A stretch of DNA of 64,000 bases from Cycas panzhihuaensis (lineage: Eukaryota > Cycadophyta). Each line of letters opens with the position of its first letter. Within the stretch, counting starts at the first letter, position 1. This document shows, piece after piece, positions 24,547-35,890 of the stretch. The notes under the pieces are model-generated. The model saw only the letters and a program-made list of their open reading frames with translations. It was not told where the DNA came from and ran no database searches. Both the position numbers and the translations under genes were made by a program. The stretch lies in NCBI GenBank assembly GCA_023213395.1, contig CM041465.1, positions 244,163,741 through 244,227,740 on the forward strand, in the 5' to 3' direction.

Positions 24547-25600
24547 GTGGTTTTGACTAGACATCTCTCTAGCAAACTCTTTTAACTGAATGGCTCTCCA
24601 TCTTCTAAAGCCCATTGTGCCCAAATCCCTTGTGCTGATGAAGAATTTGCATTTAATTCCATCTTGACCCATCTAACATTATCACTAGAAGCTCTTTGGC
24701 ATGCTCGTATGGGCCATGTTCATATTGATAGACTTAGAGATCTTTCTAATACTCTTCCAAACCTTCTAAAGTATTTCTCTAAGCCCTTTAAATATGAAGC
24801 TTGTATCATTGCCAAATCTCATCGATAACCTTTTCCCAAAAGTCTGTGGAAATTGATCCATCCATTACCATTGGTACACTCTGATTTGTATGGGCCAGTG
24901 CCTATTCCTTCATTGAAGGGCAAGCTATATTACATCTCTTTCATTGATGATTTTACTAGAAAAGTATGGGTAGTTTTTCTACACAAGAAAGATGAAGCAT
25001 TCCGTATATTTAAGGAATTCAAAGCCCTCACTAAAAAAGAGTCAGGTTATCAACTCAAATGTCTTCGAACTGATAATAGTGGTAAATATACCTCACATGA
25101 GTTTGAAAGCTACCTTCAAGACAATGACATCAAGCATCAAATAACAGTAGCAGGTACCCCACAACAAAATGGAGTTACCAAGCATATGAACAGGATAATC
25201 ATGAACATGGCTCGTGCTATGTTAATATATAAAAATGTACCTGCCTATCTATGGGTTGAAGCAATCTGGATAGCCGTTTATTGTATCAATGTTATTAGCC
25301 CATCAAAGGAAGTATAATCACCTAATAAAAAGTAGTCAGGACAAGCTTCCATTGTTCACTAATTTAGAATTTTTGGCTCTACATGCTATGCCCATATTCT
25401 GGATGCAGATTGAAATAAACTTCGGCCAAGGGCGCTTAAAGGTATCTTTGTTGGATACCCTATGGATAAGAAAGGGTATAAGGTCTTCATACCTTCACAA
25501 CAAAAAATCATCATTACCAGAGATGTTATTTTTGCAGAGACAAAGGATCAATTACTTAAATTAGACTCCATAGGACCCTCACACCGCTATAATAATATTA
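24547..25600 (+). pseudogene. Element B integrase
   Basis: ALWHARMGHVHIDRL (about 24688-24732) is the HHCC finger start; the first Cys of CxxC is now Tyr. The core (24853-25317) has HSDLYGPV (Asp kept), FIDDFTRKVWVVF, LRTDNSGKYTSHEF (Asp kept) and PQQNGVTKHMNR, in which the catalytic Glu is Lys (25180-25182). A frameshift near 25300 precedes GIFVGYPMDKKGYKVF, the end of the domain. The triad is therefore D, D, K. Confidence 0.92.
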
Positions 25601-26110
25601 TCAAGTATGATGTTCAGATTCCAAAATTTGGGGGGGGGGGGGAGGGGGACAAACATAAATTACTCCAAATGTTGGAAGCTAATAATAGAGCCTTGGAGGA
25701 TACAAGTTGTGACTCTAAACAAATGAGTGCACATCCAGCACTATCTTTTGAAGATAGTAGAGTTGACAAAGGCAAAGCTATTATAGAAGAACCATCCTCT
25801 CCACCTTTAATTGACAAAGGCAAAACAGTGGTAGAAGGACCATCTTCCTCAGGCACATTAACACCCTCCTTATAAAATAATCATTTTAATGAATATGATA
25901 AGAACTAAGAAGTTGGGGAAATGAGGACATCATTCCCAATTCAAGGATCTCAAGAAGCCCGCCAGCTCAATAAGGACATACGACCAGATGAGGTGGGCAA
26001 AACTGGCACTCGAAATGCCCATAGAGTAAGGATGTAGGAATCATTACATACTGAGCTTGAACCAGTAGAATTGTACCTTACTCTTAATGAAGAGCCCTTA
26101 GAAGCTGTAA
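25601..26110 (+). pseudogene. Element B integrase-RT linker
   Basis: This is the variable, hydrophilic linker between integrase and reverse transcriptase, open to 25873. It contains a 13-base G run at 25630-25642 and an internal repeat of about 20 residues (VDKGKAIIEEPSSPP, then IDKGKTVVEGPSSSG). Linkers of this kind are poorly conserved in copia pol. Confidence 0.7.
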
Positions 26111-26883
26111 AACATATAGCTTAGAGAAATGCCATGAATGAAGAGTACCAATCTCTTATCAAGAATGATATATGAGAGCTCATTGATTTATCACTTGGCA
26201 GAAAGGTAGTTCAAAATAAATGGATGTTCAAAAACAAATATAGATCATACGGCACCCTTGAAAAACACAAGGTGAGGTTGGTAGCTAAAGGATTTACATA
26301 AAGGGAAGGCATCGACTACACTGAAATCTTTGCACCTATAACCAAGTGGCCTACAATTAGAACTCTTATGGCCTTGGCTACTCAACAGGGTTGGAAAATC
26401 CACCAACTCAATATTAAGACCACGTTTCTCAATGGAGATCTTGAAGAAGAAATTTACATGGATCATCTAGAAGGATATGAGATCGAAGGTCAAGAGCATA
26501 AGGTTTGTAGGCTCAGAAAGTCCTTGTATGGCCTTAACCAAGCCCCTCGCGCTTGGTTTACCAAGTTGTATGAAAGGATGAGGCAACTTAAATATGAGGT
26601 TTGTGACTATCAAGATATTGATGCAACATTGTTCATTAAGTGCCATAAGGATAAAGTCACTTATCCCATAATCTTTGTGGATGACATGCTAGTAACGAGT
26701 AATAGTGAACAGGCAATAAGCCAGCTGAAAAAGGACCTTAGCAAAATGTTTGAATTGTCTGACCTCGGTTTGATGAAATATTACTTGGGAATTAAAGTAA
26801 CACAAAAGAATGGAAAATTTTTCCTCTCCCAAGAAAAATACATCAATGATCTTCTAACTAAGTTTCAGTTAGAAGATGCTTGA
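26111..26883 (+). pseudogene. Element B reverse transcriptase
   Basis: The text reads AMNEEYQSLIKNDI, stop, ELIDLSLGRKVVQNKWMFK, then HKVRLVAKGF with TAA (26299-26301) in place of the conserved Gln. An open 171-codon stretch from 26368 has LNIKTTFLNGDLEEEIYM, SLYGLNQAPRAWFTKL, FVDDML (the YVDD site with Tyr changed to Phe) and MKYYLGIKV. This is the longest open frame of the window apart from the 190-codon captured fragment in element F. Confidence 0.94.
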
Positions 26884-27630
26884 CCAGTGATGTTACCTAT
26901 GGACCGTAACACCAAACTCTTAGCTGAAGGTGACACTAGGGAGGCAGACGCAACATTTTACAAGAAACTTGTAGGTAGTCTCATCTATACTACCAATACA
27001 AGGCCAGATATTATACACTTTGTTGACATTCTTGCTCGTTACATGACAAATCCTAAGCAGAATCATTGGCAGGTAGTAGTGCGAGTGTTGAGATACCTTA
27101 AGACAACCAGTAAATATGGTCTATTATATGAACCTAATTCAGACTTCAAGCTTTTTATATACACAGACTCAGACTTTGTAGGAGATAAAGATACAAGAAG
27201 ATCTACGTCTGGGTATGTAACGTTTCTTGGAATAGCACTAATATCATGGAGATCCAAATGACAGAAGATAGTTGCAGATTCAACTACCAAAGCTGAATAC
27301 ATTGCTGCTTCTGAGACTAGTAAAGAGGTGATATGGCTGAGAAAATTATTGGAAACATTAAATATCACCCAAATAAGTCCTACCAGTCTTCATATGAATA
27401 ATCAATTAACAATCTACATGGCAAAAAATCTTATATTTTATGATCGTACCAATCACATAAGTACGAAAGTCCACAGGATTAGGGAACTTGTTCATGATGA
27501 CATAATTCAATTAGATTACTGTCCTACAGTAGATTAAGTGGTTGATATCTTCACCAAACCGCTGCAAAGGGTGAAGTTTAAATAGTTCTAAAGGCATCTT
27601 GGCCTTAGGGCCTCCATCTTCGATTGATCA
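26884..27630 (+). pseudogene. Element B RNase H
   Basis: Follows one stop at 26881. VGSLIYTTNTRPDI and VVRVLRYLKTTSKYGL lead into KLFIYTDSDFVGDKDTRRST (catalytic Asp visible), then TTKAEYIAASE (Glu kept) after a stop at about 27259. HISTKVHRIRELV and VVDIFTKPLQ close the domain. It would degrade RNA in the RNA-DNA hybrid. Confidence 0.92.
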
Positions 27631-28075
27631 GAGAAGATGGCAATAGGATCATCATACTCTATTCTCTTCGTGAAAACCCCTTGTGGGCGCAGAAGAATAA
27701 GAGTAAGTCTCTACTCTATCCTCTTTGCAAAAAGCCCATGTGGGCATGGAAGGATAAGGGTTATACTTATTTTAGAAAATCAGAACCTTTGAAAACCCAA
27801 AAGGGCATAGGGGATGACCAAATAGTATATGGAGACTTAGCAGATTAAGCTGTATATTTAAGTCCCTTGGCTATTAGGCTACATCAAAGAGCCACCTTAG
27901 CCATTTTGTTTTATAAAAGGGGCTCTAGATCTTAGAAAGTTCATGGGGTTTTTATTTCCCATGAGGGTTTTCCCACAAAAGTGTCATTTAAAATTTCAAT
28001 GTAATAATGAGGCTCAAATGAAGACCTCATAAAATAGATTTTCTGAAAATGACCTTCCACCATTAAGGGGGGGAT

Positions 28076-28388
28076 TGAAAGAGGTTAATGTATCAAAGTT
28101 ATTTGTGTAGATTAATTATGTGACCTTAGGATATATTATTAACATTAGTCTCTTAATGAAATATACTTTATATGCATTTAGATATAATTTTGGGTTCATG
28201 TCATTAGGCGGGAAAATCCTAACCCTAATGCTCACCCTCAATAATAAAAGGTGAAATATCAAGGAGAGAGTCATTATTCATTCTTACCTCCAAGCTTGCT
28301 CTCATATCTTTATTTCATCTTCTTTTTCATTCTCTATTGCCATTGTATGCATGTAAGTGATTTATCTCCTAGATCCATCCTTACTTCA
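28076..28388 (+). repeat. 3' LTR of element B
   Basis: 313 bp, begins TGAAAGAGGTTAATG and ends TTACTTCA, right after the purine tract. Confidence 0.95.
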
Positions 28389-28393
28389 AGGAA

Positions 28394-29160
28394 GACATGG
28401 GTCTACTTCTTAAAATTTAAATCATATGCATTTCAATACCTTATAGGTTTTAAAATCTTTATAAAGAAGTAAAGCAGCCACAAAATACTTTCCCTAAGGT
28501 CAAATAATGGGGGATAGTTTATTTCCAATGAGTTTAATACTTATTGTATCTACCATGAAATTAGAACATAATATACAAATCCCTACACACCATAATAGAA
28601 TGGGGTAGTTGAATGTAAGAACTATACTATAATTGAAATGGCTAAGTGCATACAATAGTATATTTTCTAAATAGGTATATCACCAAAGCCCTTAGGTGAA
28701 TGACACCAAAAGAAGCATGGGTAGGTCACAAACCTAGCATTCACCACTTAAGAGTATTTGGTTGCCTTGTTTTTGCCCACATTCCAAAATAGAAAAGGAC
28801 TAAACTTGATTATAAGAGTACAAAGTGCATATTTATTGGATATAGTAATGTGTCAAAATCTTATAAAGTATATGATCTAAAAGAAAGAAAGGTTATTATT
28901 AGTAGGGATATTGTATTCAAGAAAGATGACTTCTATCAACTAGATTTTGACTAAGATAAATGTAAAAATATCATGATTAACTTTGATTCATCTTGAAAGT
29001 CCACATATGTACCACCTAGACCAAACCCAAGGCCAAGTGATGAGGGAACCTCTACTCAATCTCAAAGGTTTCCTAATGGGTCCAAAGAGGCCATGACTTA
29101 CACAGTATATTGGACAATAACTTTGAAAGGAGATTTATTTGTTCAAGTTGAGTTAACTTT
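28394..29160 (+). pseudogene. Element E integrase, C-part
   Basis: The text KTWVYFLKFKS joins in frame to DYIR at 20733 once B is removed. Next comes RSNNGG with the second catalytic Asp as Asn (28504-28506) and a stop for the Glu of GGEF. NGVVECKN keeps the catalytic Glu. A TKCIFIGYSN-like block is readable near 28820 in a shifted frame. It is non-functional. Confidence 0.85.
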
Positions 29161-29805
29161 GCCCTTATGAATCAAGTAATGAAAGCCAATAAGCCCCATA
29201 TCTTTGAAGAGGTAAATACTCATGATGAATGGAGAAATACTATCGAAGATAAGTATGACTTTATAGTAAAGAATGATACATGGGAACTTTTTGATCTTCC
29301 TCCTAACAAGACAACTATTGGGACTAAATGGGTCTATAAGAACAAGTTCAGATTTGATAAATTCATTGATAAACATAAGGCTAGACTTGTTGCTAAGGGC
29401 TATACACAAAGAGAATGCATAGATTATAACAAAACCTTTATCCCTGTTGCTAGAATAGAGATTATCCAAATGATGTTAAGTCTCACAGCTTAAAAAGGTT
29501 TGGATGTTTACCAAATAGATGTCAAAAGTGCCTTTCTCAGTGGCTATATTAAAGAAGAAATATATGTTCAAAAACTAAAAGGTTTTGAAGTCAAGAGGGA
29601 AGACAATAAAGTGTATAAACTTAAAAAGACACTTTATGGATTAAAATAAGTACCTAGAGCATGGTACTCTATAATAGATAAGTATTTCAGAGATTAAGGA
29701 TTCGAGAGAACCCAATCGAATCCAAACCTATACATTAAAATTGAGGGAGACTCTATATTGATTATGGGACTTTATGTTGATGATTTGGTCTATACAAGAA
29801 ATGAC
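29161..29805 (+). pseudogene. Element E reverse transcriptase, N-part
   Basis: Open for 108 codons from 29167: DEWRNTIEDKYDFIVKNDTW, GTKWVYKNKF, HKARLVAKGYTQRE. Then come DVYQIDVKSAFLSGYIKEEI, TLYGLK with TAA at 29647-29649 for Gln, PRAWY, and LYVDDLVYTRND with the catalytic Asp pair. The frame stops at the ATGAC (29801-29805) target duplication of element F and resumes at 35891 as SHLFQKFNEDI. Confidence 0.92.
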
Positions 29806-30234
29806 TATTGGAGTGTAATGTCATCACTCAACTCCCTCTTACCTACAAAGATTGTGCACCTCAATTTACATGTGATACTCAATATGTCGAAGTAAGTTAA
29901 TGTTAATTTGAGTTAAGTTACATTATTTTATTATTAATTTGAATTCAGGGATTGAGGAGTTTCCCTCCTCCCCTAAAACTATTTATAGTATGGGATGTAC
30001 AACCCTGATGTCTTTAGACACTGCCTCCTTTGAGAATATTTGTCATGCTCTCAACAACAATGGATTGAAGACAATGCTATCATGCTCTCATAGTTTATTT
30101 GTGCAACATCGATCTACATTGCTACATTGTTATATAGATTTGTATTGAATATTTGATGCAATACTATTATTTTGAATATATTGAAGTTTATTATATTTTC
30201 TGCCCTGTTCTTCTTGTGTATTATATTTCTTACA
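29806..30234 (+). repeat. 5' LTR of element F
   Basis: Begins TATTGGAGTGTAATG, ends TTTCTTACA. It lacks about 26 bases present in the 3' LTR near 35500-35570. Confidence 0.94.
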
Positions 30235-30248
30235 TTTGGTATCAGAGC

Positions 30249-31466
30249 AGATGATTGCTGGCCTGCTAAAGTTTTGAAGAAGAGCAACAGAATTTACTAG
30301 TATTCTATGGCAAATTTTCTTACAAGAAAGATATATTAGTTATATTTGTTTTCTAAAATTTTTTCAACAAGTTTTTATATATTTTTCATAAAGATTTGCT
30401 TATTATTAAGTTATTTTTGTGATATAACAAGTGTTTTTTCAGATTTTTCATAGATTTGTGTAGATTTATGAAGGATTTCAGCTACAAGCTATACTTTTTC
30501 AAAGATTTGTGAAGAAGATCAATAGCAAGTTACATTTACTCAAGTTTTTTTCTCAGATTTGAGCTATCTTTCTTCAGATTTATATATATTACCATACAGT
30601 TCATCATTTCTTGGTATTTTTTGTCTACTTATTGAATATTTTCTCAGATTTATGAAGGTTTTTAGCTGCAAGCAAGATTCATACACGTTTTCTTCAAAGA
30701 TCTATAATTTGTTACTTCATATCTGCTATTTTTTATTATAGATCTGCTTATTTTAGTAAGTTTTTCACTATTTTCTGGTATATTTGTTTAGATTTGTAAT
30801 TATTTGGCTATAGATCTGCTATACTCACATCAGATCCGCATTATTTAACTTAAAATCTGCTTATTTTATCAAGTTTTTTTAGCATTTTCTGCTACATTTA
30901 GTTTAGTTTAGATCTGTTGTATTTTATTATAGATCTATATTTTTCATTATACTTTTGACTATATTTTCAAGTTTTTTATAGACCTGCAACTTTTGGGTGC
31001 ATATTCTACCCACCAAATTAGTTGTTACAGTAGATCTGCCTATATTCGACTTGTGAGGAAGAAGATTTGTCTATTAGAAGCTTTTGAAGCCTGTTTTTTC
31101 TGCTACAAAGCCAACTACAACTTTGTTTCCAGGTTCTTATTTCATTTTTTAGATCTAAATATATATATATATTGGTTCTTTGATATAAATATTTACTGTA
31201 ACACATTTGATAATATTTCAGATACAAGTATATGTGCAAGTTATTTATTTGACATATTTTCTTCATAGATTTTTTAAAGGCCCTAAGAAATTTGGAAGGC
31301 ACTTGCATAAGGGTTCAGATTCCACAACTTTGCTTGAGAACCTCTCCATTGATTACTTTTCTATATTTGCTATAATAGTAAGGTATCATGTACGAGACAC
31401 AATCATATGCAAGCCAATATTTAAACAGTTACATAACAAAAGCATAAGAGATTTATAGATCTATAT
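30249..31466. other. Element F leader
   Basis: AT-rich leader with recurring GATTTGTGAAG and AGATCTGCT-type words (30270-31000), giving a loosely repetitive texture. No protein similarity is seen. The overlapping open frames near 31000-31310 on both strands have no recognisable motif. Confidence 0.65.
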
Positions 31467-32039
31467 TTATATTGTACAAATATATGTTTTTATTTGAAAT
31501 ATTCTATCAATCCTTATTTCCTTCATTATTTTTTTTTTTACACATAATAAGCCTCCTGGTGGAGCTAAAGCTGGAGTTACATAGAAGTCTCCTGGTAGAT
31601 ATGCTAATACTGTTGGATCCCCAAGCCATTCTTCTTTAGTAATAAGAGCATAAGCATGCAATAGAGATAGAAGGCAACCATATTCTCGCTGGATATTTCG
31701 ACTGAACTCCTTGTACCGCACAGATTCATGCTTTATTCTTGTTTCAACAGTCATATTTCCAAGAGCACAAAGTGAACTAAGGGCCCCTTCGTGTTCCCTC
31801 TTATGCTTTACACTTCCATTACAAGACGAAGAGACCGCCATCTCTTCTACATAGAATCCACCACGCCCTTGATTGCGTGGTCTTGACCTCTCATCTCTAG
31901 AATCTCTGCTGCTTGTATTCTTTTTTATCTTTCGTATACTTTGATACCTGTGTTCTAGCATGGTATCAGGTTGTGTGTGCAATCTTGTAAATCCTTGACC
32001 TCTTTGTCCACTTGTCAAAAACCCTCCAATCCTATCCAT
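31467..32039 (-). pseudogene. Antisense captured fragment resembling plant PMS1 (MutL)
   Basis: This is the longest open frame in the window (190 codons, minus strand). Residues about 83-134 (31638-31793) read HEGALSSLCALGN, then TVETRIKHE, then VRYKEFSRNIQREYG and LLSLLHAYALI. These match the N-terminal ATPase region of plant PMS1/PMS2-type MutL mismatch-repair proteins: the GEALSSLCAL block (motif III) and the VRxKEFxRNIxxEYG block. About 25-35 residues expected between the two blocks are missing, so exons or pieces were joined or deleted. Residues before 80 (Ser/Arg-rich) and after 134 (PGDFYVTPALAPPGG) were not identified. Orientation is opposite to element F. It is probably a non-functional passenger. 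Confidence 0.68.
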
Positions 32040-32713
32040 TTGTCTCCTACATGAGTTCCTCTATTTGTGTTCTTACACGTTGAATCATTGTGATTTAATC
32101 ATTTAGAAGCACTGATCTTCTACTCCATTTGTGCTCAAAACACTTTGTTAGGAGACCATTTTTTGTTCATTTAATGAACGAGCTCATTTGAAATTGAGGC
32201 CATTAGAACCCTCCATTTTTTAAACTCTTTGTCGTATGTGCACGTACATCCTCCACAGATACATGCTCTGTTGGCTTGCATGACCCTACCTTTGTGTCCT
32301 TACATGCCTTGTTTTTTCTGTTGATAATAATATGTCGACAAATTTAGCACCTACCCGAAACCCTTACTTCATTTTATTTCTTTCTCCATAAATTTCTTTA
32401 ATTGATGTCTCTTGGCTATGCGTTCCACATGGTAATTTGTTTCTGTCACACCAAGCTCAATCTGGCGAGCTCAAACTCGGTGGAATTCTGTTAACTAGGT
32501 GAAATTCAAGTTAAATACTTGTCATACGAAGGGGCTTTTCTACGCTGGCAGTGTAATTTGATGGTCAAGAATTTCATTTAATCTGGTTTGATCTTAGATT
32601 TATTAGGAAACTGCAAACTTGTTCTTGTGAGGGCTCGGATCAGCTCGATATATCGTGTTTTGGTGATTTAATCACTGCAGAACCCTTAATTTCCGTAATT
32701 GCCCTGCCCTCTG

Positions 32714-32847
32714 TTCTTTCCACTCGATAATATATTCCATTAGATCCTCTGCATACAACGGCACATAATATCGTTGTATGTTCTTTCCACTCAATAATAT
32801 ATCCCATTAGATCCTCTGCATATAATGGCACATAACAACGCTGTATA
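32714..32847 (+). repeat. 67-bp tandem duplication in element F
   Basis: Two units, 32714-32780 and 32781-32847, both with TTCTTTCCACTC, ATAATATAT, CATTAGATCCTCTGCATA and GGCACATAA. Their first bases are 67 apart. Confidence 0.88.
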
Positions 32848-33155
32848 CTCTTAATAGCCACACTCTTATCAGCTTTGTTTGGCGCCTACTCTATCTCTGC
32901 ACACGTAGTCAGTGCTTACTCCGTCTCTATTTTCCTTTCGTGTTCTGTTTGGCGCGCAGCTACGCATGATCCTTGACGGCTAATCTATTAATAATAGCAT
33001 CTACGTGTATTGCGTTAAGAGCGTTTCAGCTCCTTCAATTTCGGTGCCTCGCCTTTAAAAACAGCGCCCTTTTATATTATATATTATATCGTTTAAACAT
33101 TTCCCGATGGCATAGCTATTAATATTTATTTTTGTTGTTTTTGACAGCGGCATTG

Positions 33156-33222
33156 CCATTAGCATAGCCATTAATTTTGGCAGCCAGTGTTTCCATTAGC
33201 ATAGCCATTAATTTTGGCAGCC
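33156..33222 (+). repeat. 37-bp tandem repeat in element F
   Basis: CCATTAGCATAGCCATTAAT followed by TTTGGCAGCC occurs at 33156 and again at 33193. A weaker related piece lies near 33110. Confidence 0.8.
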
Positions 33223-34661
33223 GACTTCATTTTCTTATATTGTTTTAATAATATAAAGTTTAAAAAATTAAAATTTATTGTATAAATTTTTAAATCCGTG
33301 TGATTAAAGGGATTTAGCTCCTTCTATTTACTGTTCTTGGTCATATTCATACTCTTATGACTGTAACTTATCTCTAAAGGGGTTTTTCACCTTTTTATAA
33401 ACGTTTTTCTTTTTATTTTTATTTTTTTATTTTTTTTTATAGAGTTATTGGTGTTTTTTTGCCATAACTCTTCGCCGGAGTATCAGTCTCAGACAAAGCT
33501 AGTTCTATTAGATCAAAATTTTCTGTACACTAATTTTGACTGGTCATATGACCAATTTGGTGCTGATTTGACCCTATTTCGGCCAATTTAATGTCAGACA
33601 TTCAAATTTTCAGCATTTTTCACACTTTTAACAAAATCATTTTTAGAACCAACCAAAATTTATTACTGGTAAATTATTTTCTACTCAGATTTCTTCTATA
33701 GCGATCTACGTTTTATAAACTTCAATACCCACTTCTTATTTTAATTTTTTAAATTCATTTTCATTAGTATTTTAATCGCTAAATGTGAAAATTTAGTTGT
33801 TTTTAGCATGTTCTTAACATTTTACATAAAGACACCTGTTACCATTTTTGCTATAATTTTTTTATTTTGTATCAGATTTCAATTCCATTAGTTTCATTAG
33901 GAAGATGACTCAATTTTCTTCGATTTGACATAATTTTTTATACATTTTGACATATTTTCCTAATTTTCAAATCATTCAAAATAGAGGTACTTTATTGCCT
34001 CAAATCTACTATTTTTACACATTTTTTAATATATTTTTTCAAATTTTTTCAATTGAAAGTATATTGAACAATTTTATAAATAATAATTGATCACCTTATA
34101 GCATTCTATAAGTATTTTATTAGCATTTTGACCCCCTGCTCCTGTTTAGCTTCAAAACAAGACCTGTACCTTTGATTCACTAAAATTTGATTTCTAGGAA
34201 TCCGTTTTTAGAATGGTTAATTTTGTTGGGTTCACATTTTGTTTATCTTTATACTCGTAAAGTTTTATATTAAGCTGATATCATTTAATATATTTTTAAA
34301 TCCCTCAAACCTAAGGTTATCATTCAAACCTTCTTTTAAGGAGCATATTAATTTTTTATTAAAAATTTATTTATATTGTTATTTTTTAAAAGTGAAAAAT
34401 ACTTTTATATACTTCATTTTCAGCATTTTATATTATTATCAAGGCAAAAAATCTTTATATGTGCTCTTATATTTACTTTATCTTAAAGTTTATTTAAAAG
34501 GCGTACATATATTGAAAAGTTCTTTTATCAATTTAAAAAAAAAGATTATTTCCTTATTATGCCTAGTTGATTGACTTTCTAAAGGGCATTTGAAATCATA
34601 TATATTCATTGATTTATTGATATTTTAACTTGTTAAAGCATATTCATTTTACATACTAAAG

Positions 34662-35405
34662 TTGTTTGATAAAATGACTCAATTCCCTATTTTTGATGGC
34701 CAAAATTTTGCACAATGGCATAACACTATGAGAAACTATTTTATTGAACATGATTTATGGAAATATTTGCAACATGATTATGATGTTAGCATTAAAGAAT
34801 ATATTCGAAAGGATAATGGAGCATTAGGTTTATTATTTTGTACTATGAATGATGAAATTTTTTCAAATGTATGTGATTTGACAACATCTAAGTCTGTTTA
34901 GGATTTATTGATTTTCATTTATAGGGGAGATACCCCCAATGTATTTGATGAAGTTTTTGATGAGCATATGAGACAGGTGACAGAACAGGTAGATCATGAT
35001 GACAAAACCAATAAAGACTCAGATCAAATGTAGGACCACCTTGTTGCAGAAGGATTTGATCCTCCATTTGAGGGGAAGAATGAAGACGAATCTTATGATA
35101 TGATGAAGAATAAATATGATGATATGACAAAGAATGAACCTGATGATATGACAGTTGTTCAAAGCATAAAGATTACAAAAGTTCAAATTTAAAGCCTTCT
35201 TAATGTTCCAGTTGATAAAGTCAAAATTACAGCTATTTATTTATATTTGAATCAAGTTTCATCTACTTATAGTTTTACTACATCATTCTATGATAAAGAG
35301 ACATATGTGACTATAATGATGAGAAGAGTTGATAAAGATCAAGATTAGAATTTCAAAGTTTTTTTCAAGTATAAGTTCTATAAGTTTAAGGAAAAGATAC
35401 AAGTG
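34662..35405 (+). pseudogene. Element F gag remnant
   Basis: Probable start ATG 34662 or 34674. The text MTQFPIFDGQNFAQWHNTMR, YFIEHDLWKYL, then GALGLLFCTMNDEIFSNV is the copia gag N-terminus (F-x-G-x-N-F-x-x-W, then the D-L-W block). A stop at 34899 follows. The later part is acidic with a short repeated KNEPDDM-like motif (about 35080-35150), then KVKITAIYLYLNQVSSTY. No zinc knuckle or protease follows: the purine tract begins at 35420. Confidence 0.85.
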
Positions 35406-35430
35406 TTCGCGATGACATTAAGGGGGAGAA

Positions 35431-35885
35431 TATTAGAGTGTAATGTCATCACTCAACTCCCTCTTACCTACTAGGATTGTGCACCTCAATTTACACATGT
35501 GATGCTCAACATGTCAAGCTAAGTTAAGGTAAGTTAATGTTAATTTGAGTTAGTTTATTTAAATTAAATTACATTATTTTATTATTAATTTAAATTCAGG
35601 GGTTGAGGAGTTTCCCTCCTCCCCCAAAACTATTTATAATATGGGGTGTACAACCTTGGTGTCTTTAGACACCACCTCCTTTGAGGATATTTGTCATGCT
35701 CTCAACAACAATGGATTGAAGACAATGATATCATGCTCTCATAATTTATTTGTGCAACATTGATCTACATTGCTACATTGTTACATAGATTTGTATTGAA
35801 TATTTGATGCAATATTGTTATTTTGAATACATTAAAGTTTATTATATCTTCTGCCCTGTTCTTCTTATGTATTATATTTCTTACA
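35431..35885 (+). repeat. 3' LTR of element F
   Basis: 455 bp, begins TATTAGAGTGTAATG and ends TTTCTTACA, right after the purine tract. ATGAC follows. Confidence 0.94.
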
Positions 35886-35890
35886 ATGAC

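Larger units (their letters stand above)
20734..28388 (+). mobile_element. Ty1/copia retrotransposon B, full length, best preserved
   Basis: 7.66 kb with two 313-bp LTRs and AGGAA duplications (20729-20733 and 28389-28393). The primer site variant TGGTATTCGAGC is at 21049-21060 and the purine tract AAGGGGGGGA ends at 28074. A 2-kb leader precedes gag, protease, integrase, reverse transcriptase and RNase H. It has the fewest stops and the longest open stretches (up to 171 codons), so it is probably among the youngest insertions. The two LTRs still differ at roughly two dozen positions by eye. A truncated inverted relative lies at 342-1682. Confidence 0.96.
32040..34660. other. Element F central non-coding region
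   Basis: The left part (to about 33230) is clearly richer in GC and CpG than its surroundings and may be further captured host DNA. It contains two tandem duplications (32714-32847 and 33156-33222). From 33230 onward it is AT-rich without recognisable coding. The 111-codon frame at 34239-34574 is low-complexity AT and is not believed to be a gene. Confidence 0.55.
29806..35885 (+). mobile_element. LTR retrotransposon F: gag only, with captured host fragment
   Basis: LTRs 29806-30234 (429 bp) and 35431-35885 (455 bp). ATGAC duplications lie at 29801-29805 and 35886-35890. The primer site TGGTATCAGAGC is at 30237-30248 and the purine tract AAGGGGGAGAA at 35420-35430. The internal 5.2 kb holds a long leader, an antisense MutL/PMS1-like fragment, GC-richer tandem-repeated DNA and a short gag. 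I see no protease, integrase or reverse transcriptase. It must have moved using proteins of another element, and is similar in design to known gag-only or gene-carrying plant retroelements. Inserted in the reverse transcriptase of E. Confidence 0.92.

Noticed and set aside
31950-31975. Plus-strand TGGTATCAGG at about 31959, preceded by CTAGCA, as a possible second LTR end and primer site inside F
   Set aside because: No partner LTR or purine tract was found, and the minus strand here is open and continues into the PMS1-like fragment. Only the first nine bases match a Met-tRNA site.
34239-34574. 111-codon frame in element F
   Set aside because: Extremely AT-rich (runs of Phe, Ile, Lys, Leu, Tyr), no motif, opposite in character to the nearby real gag; probably chance.
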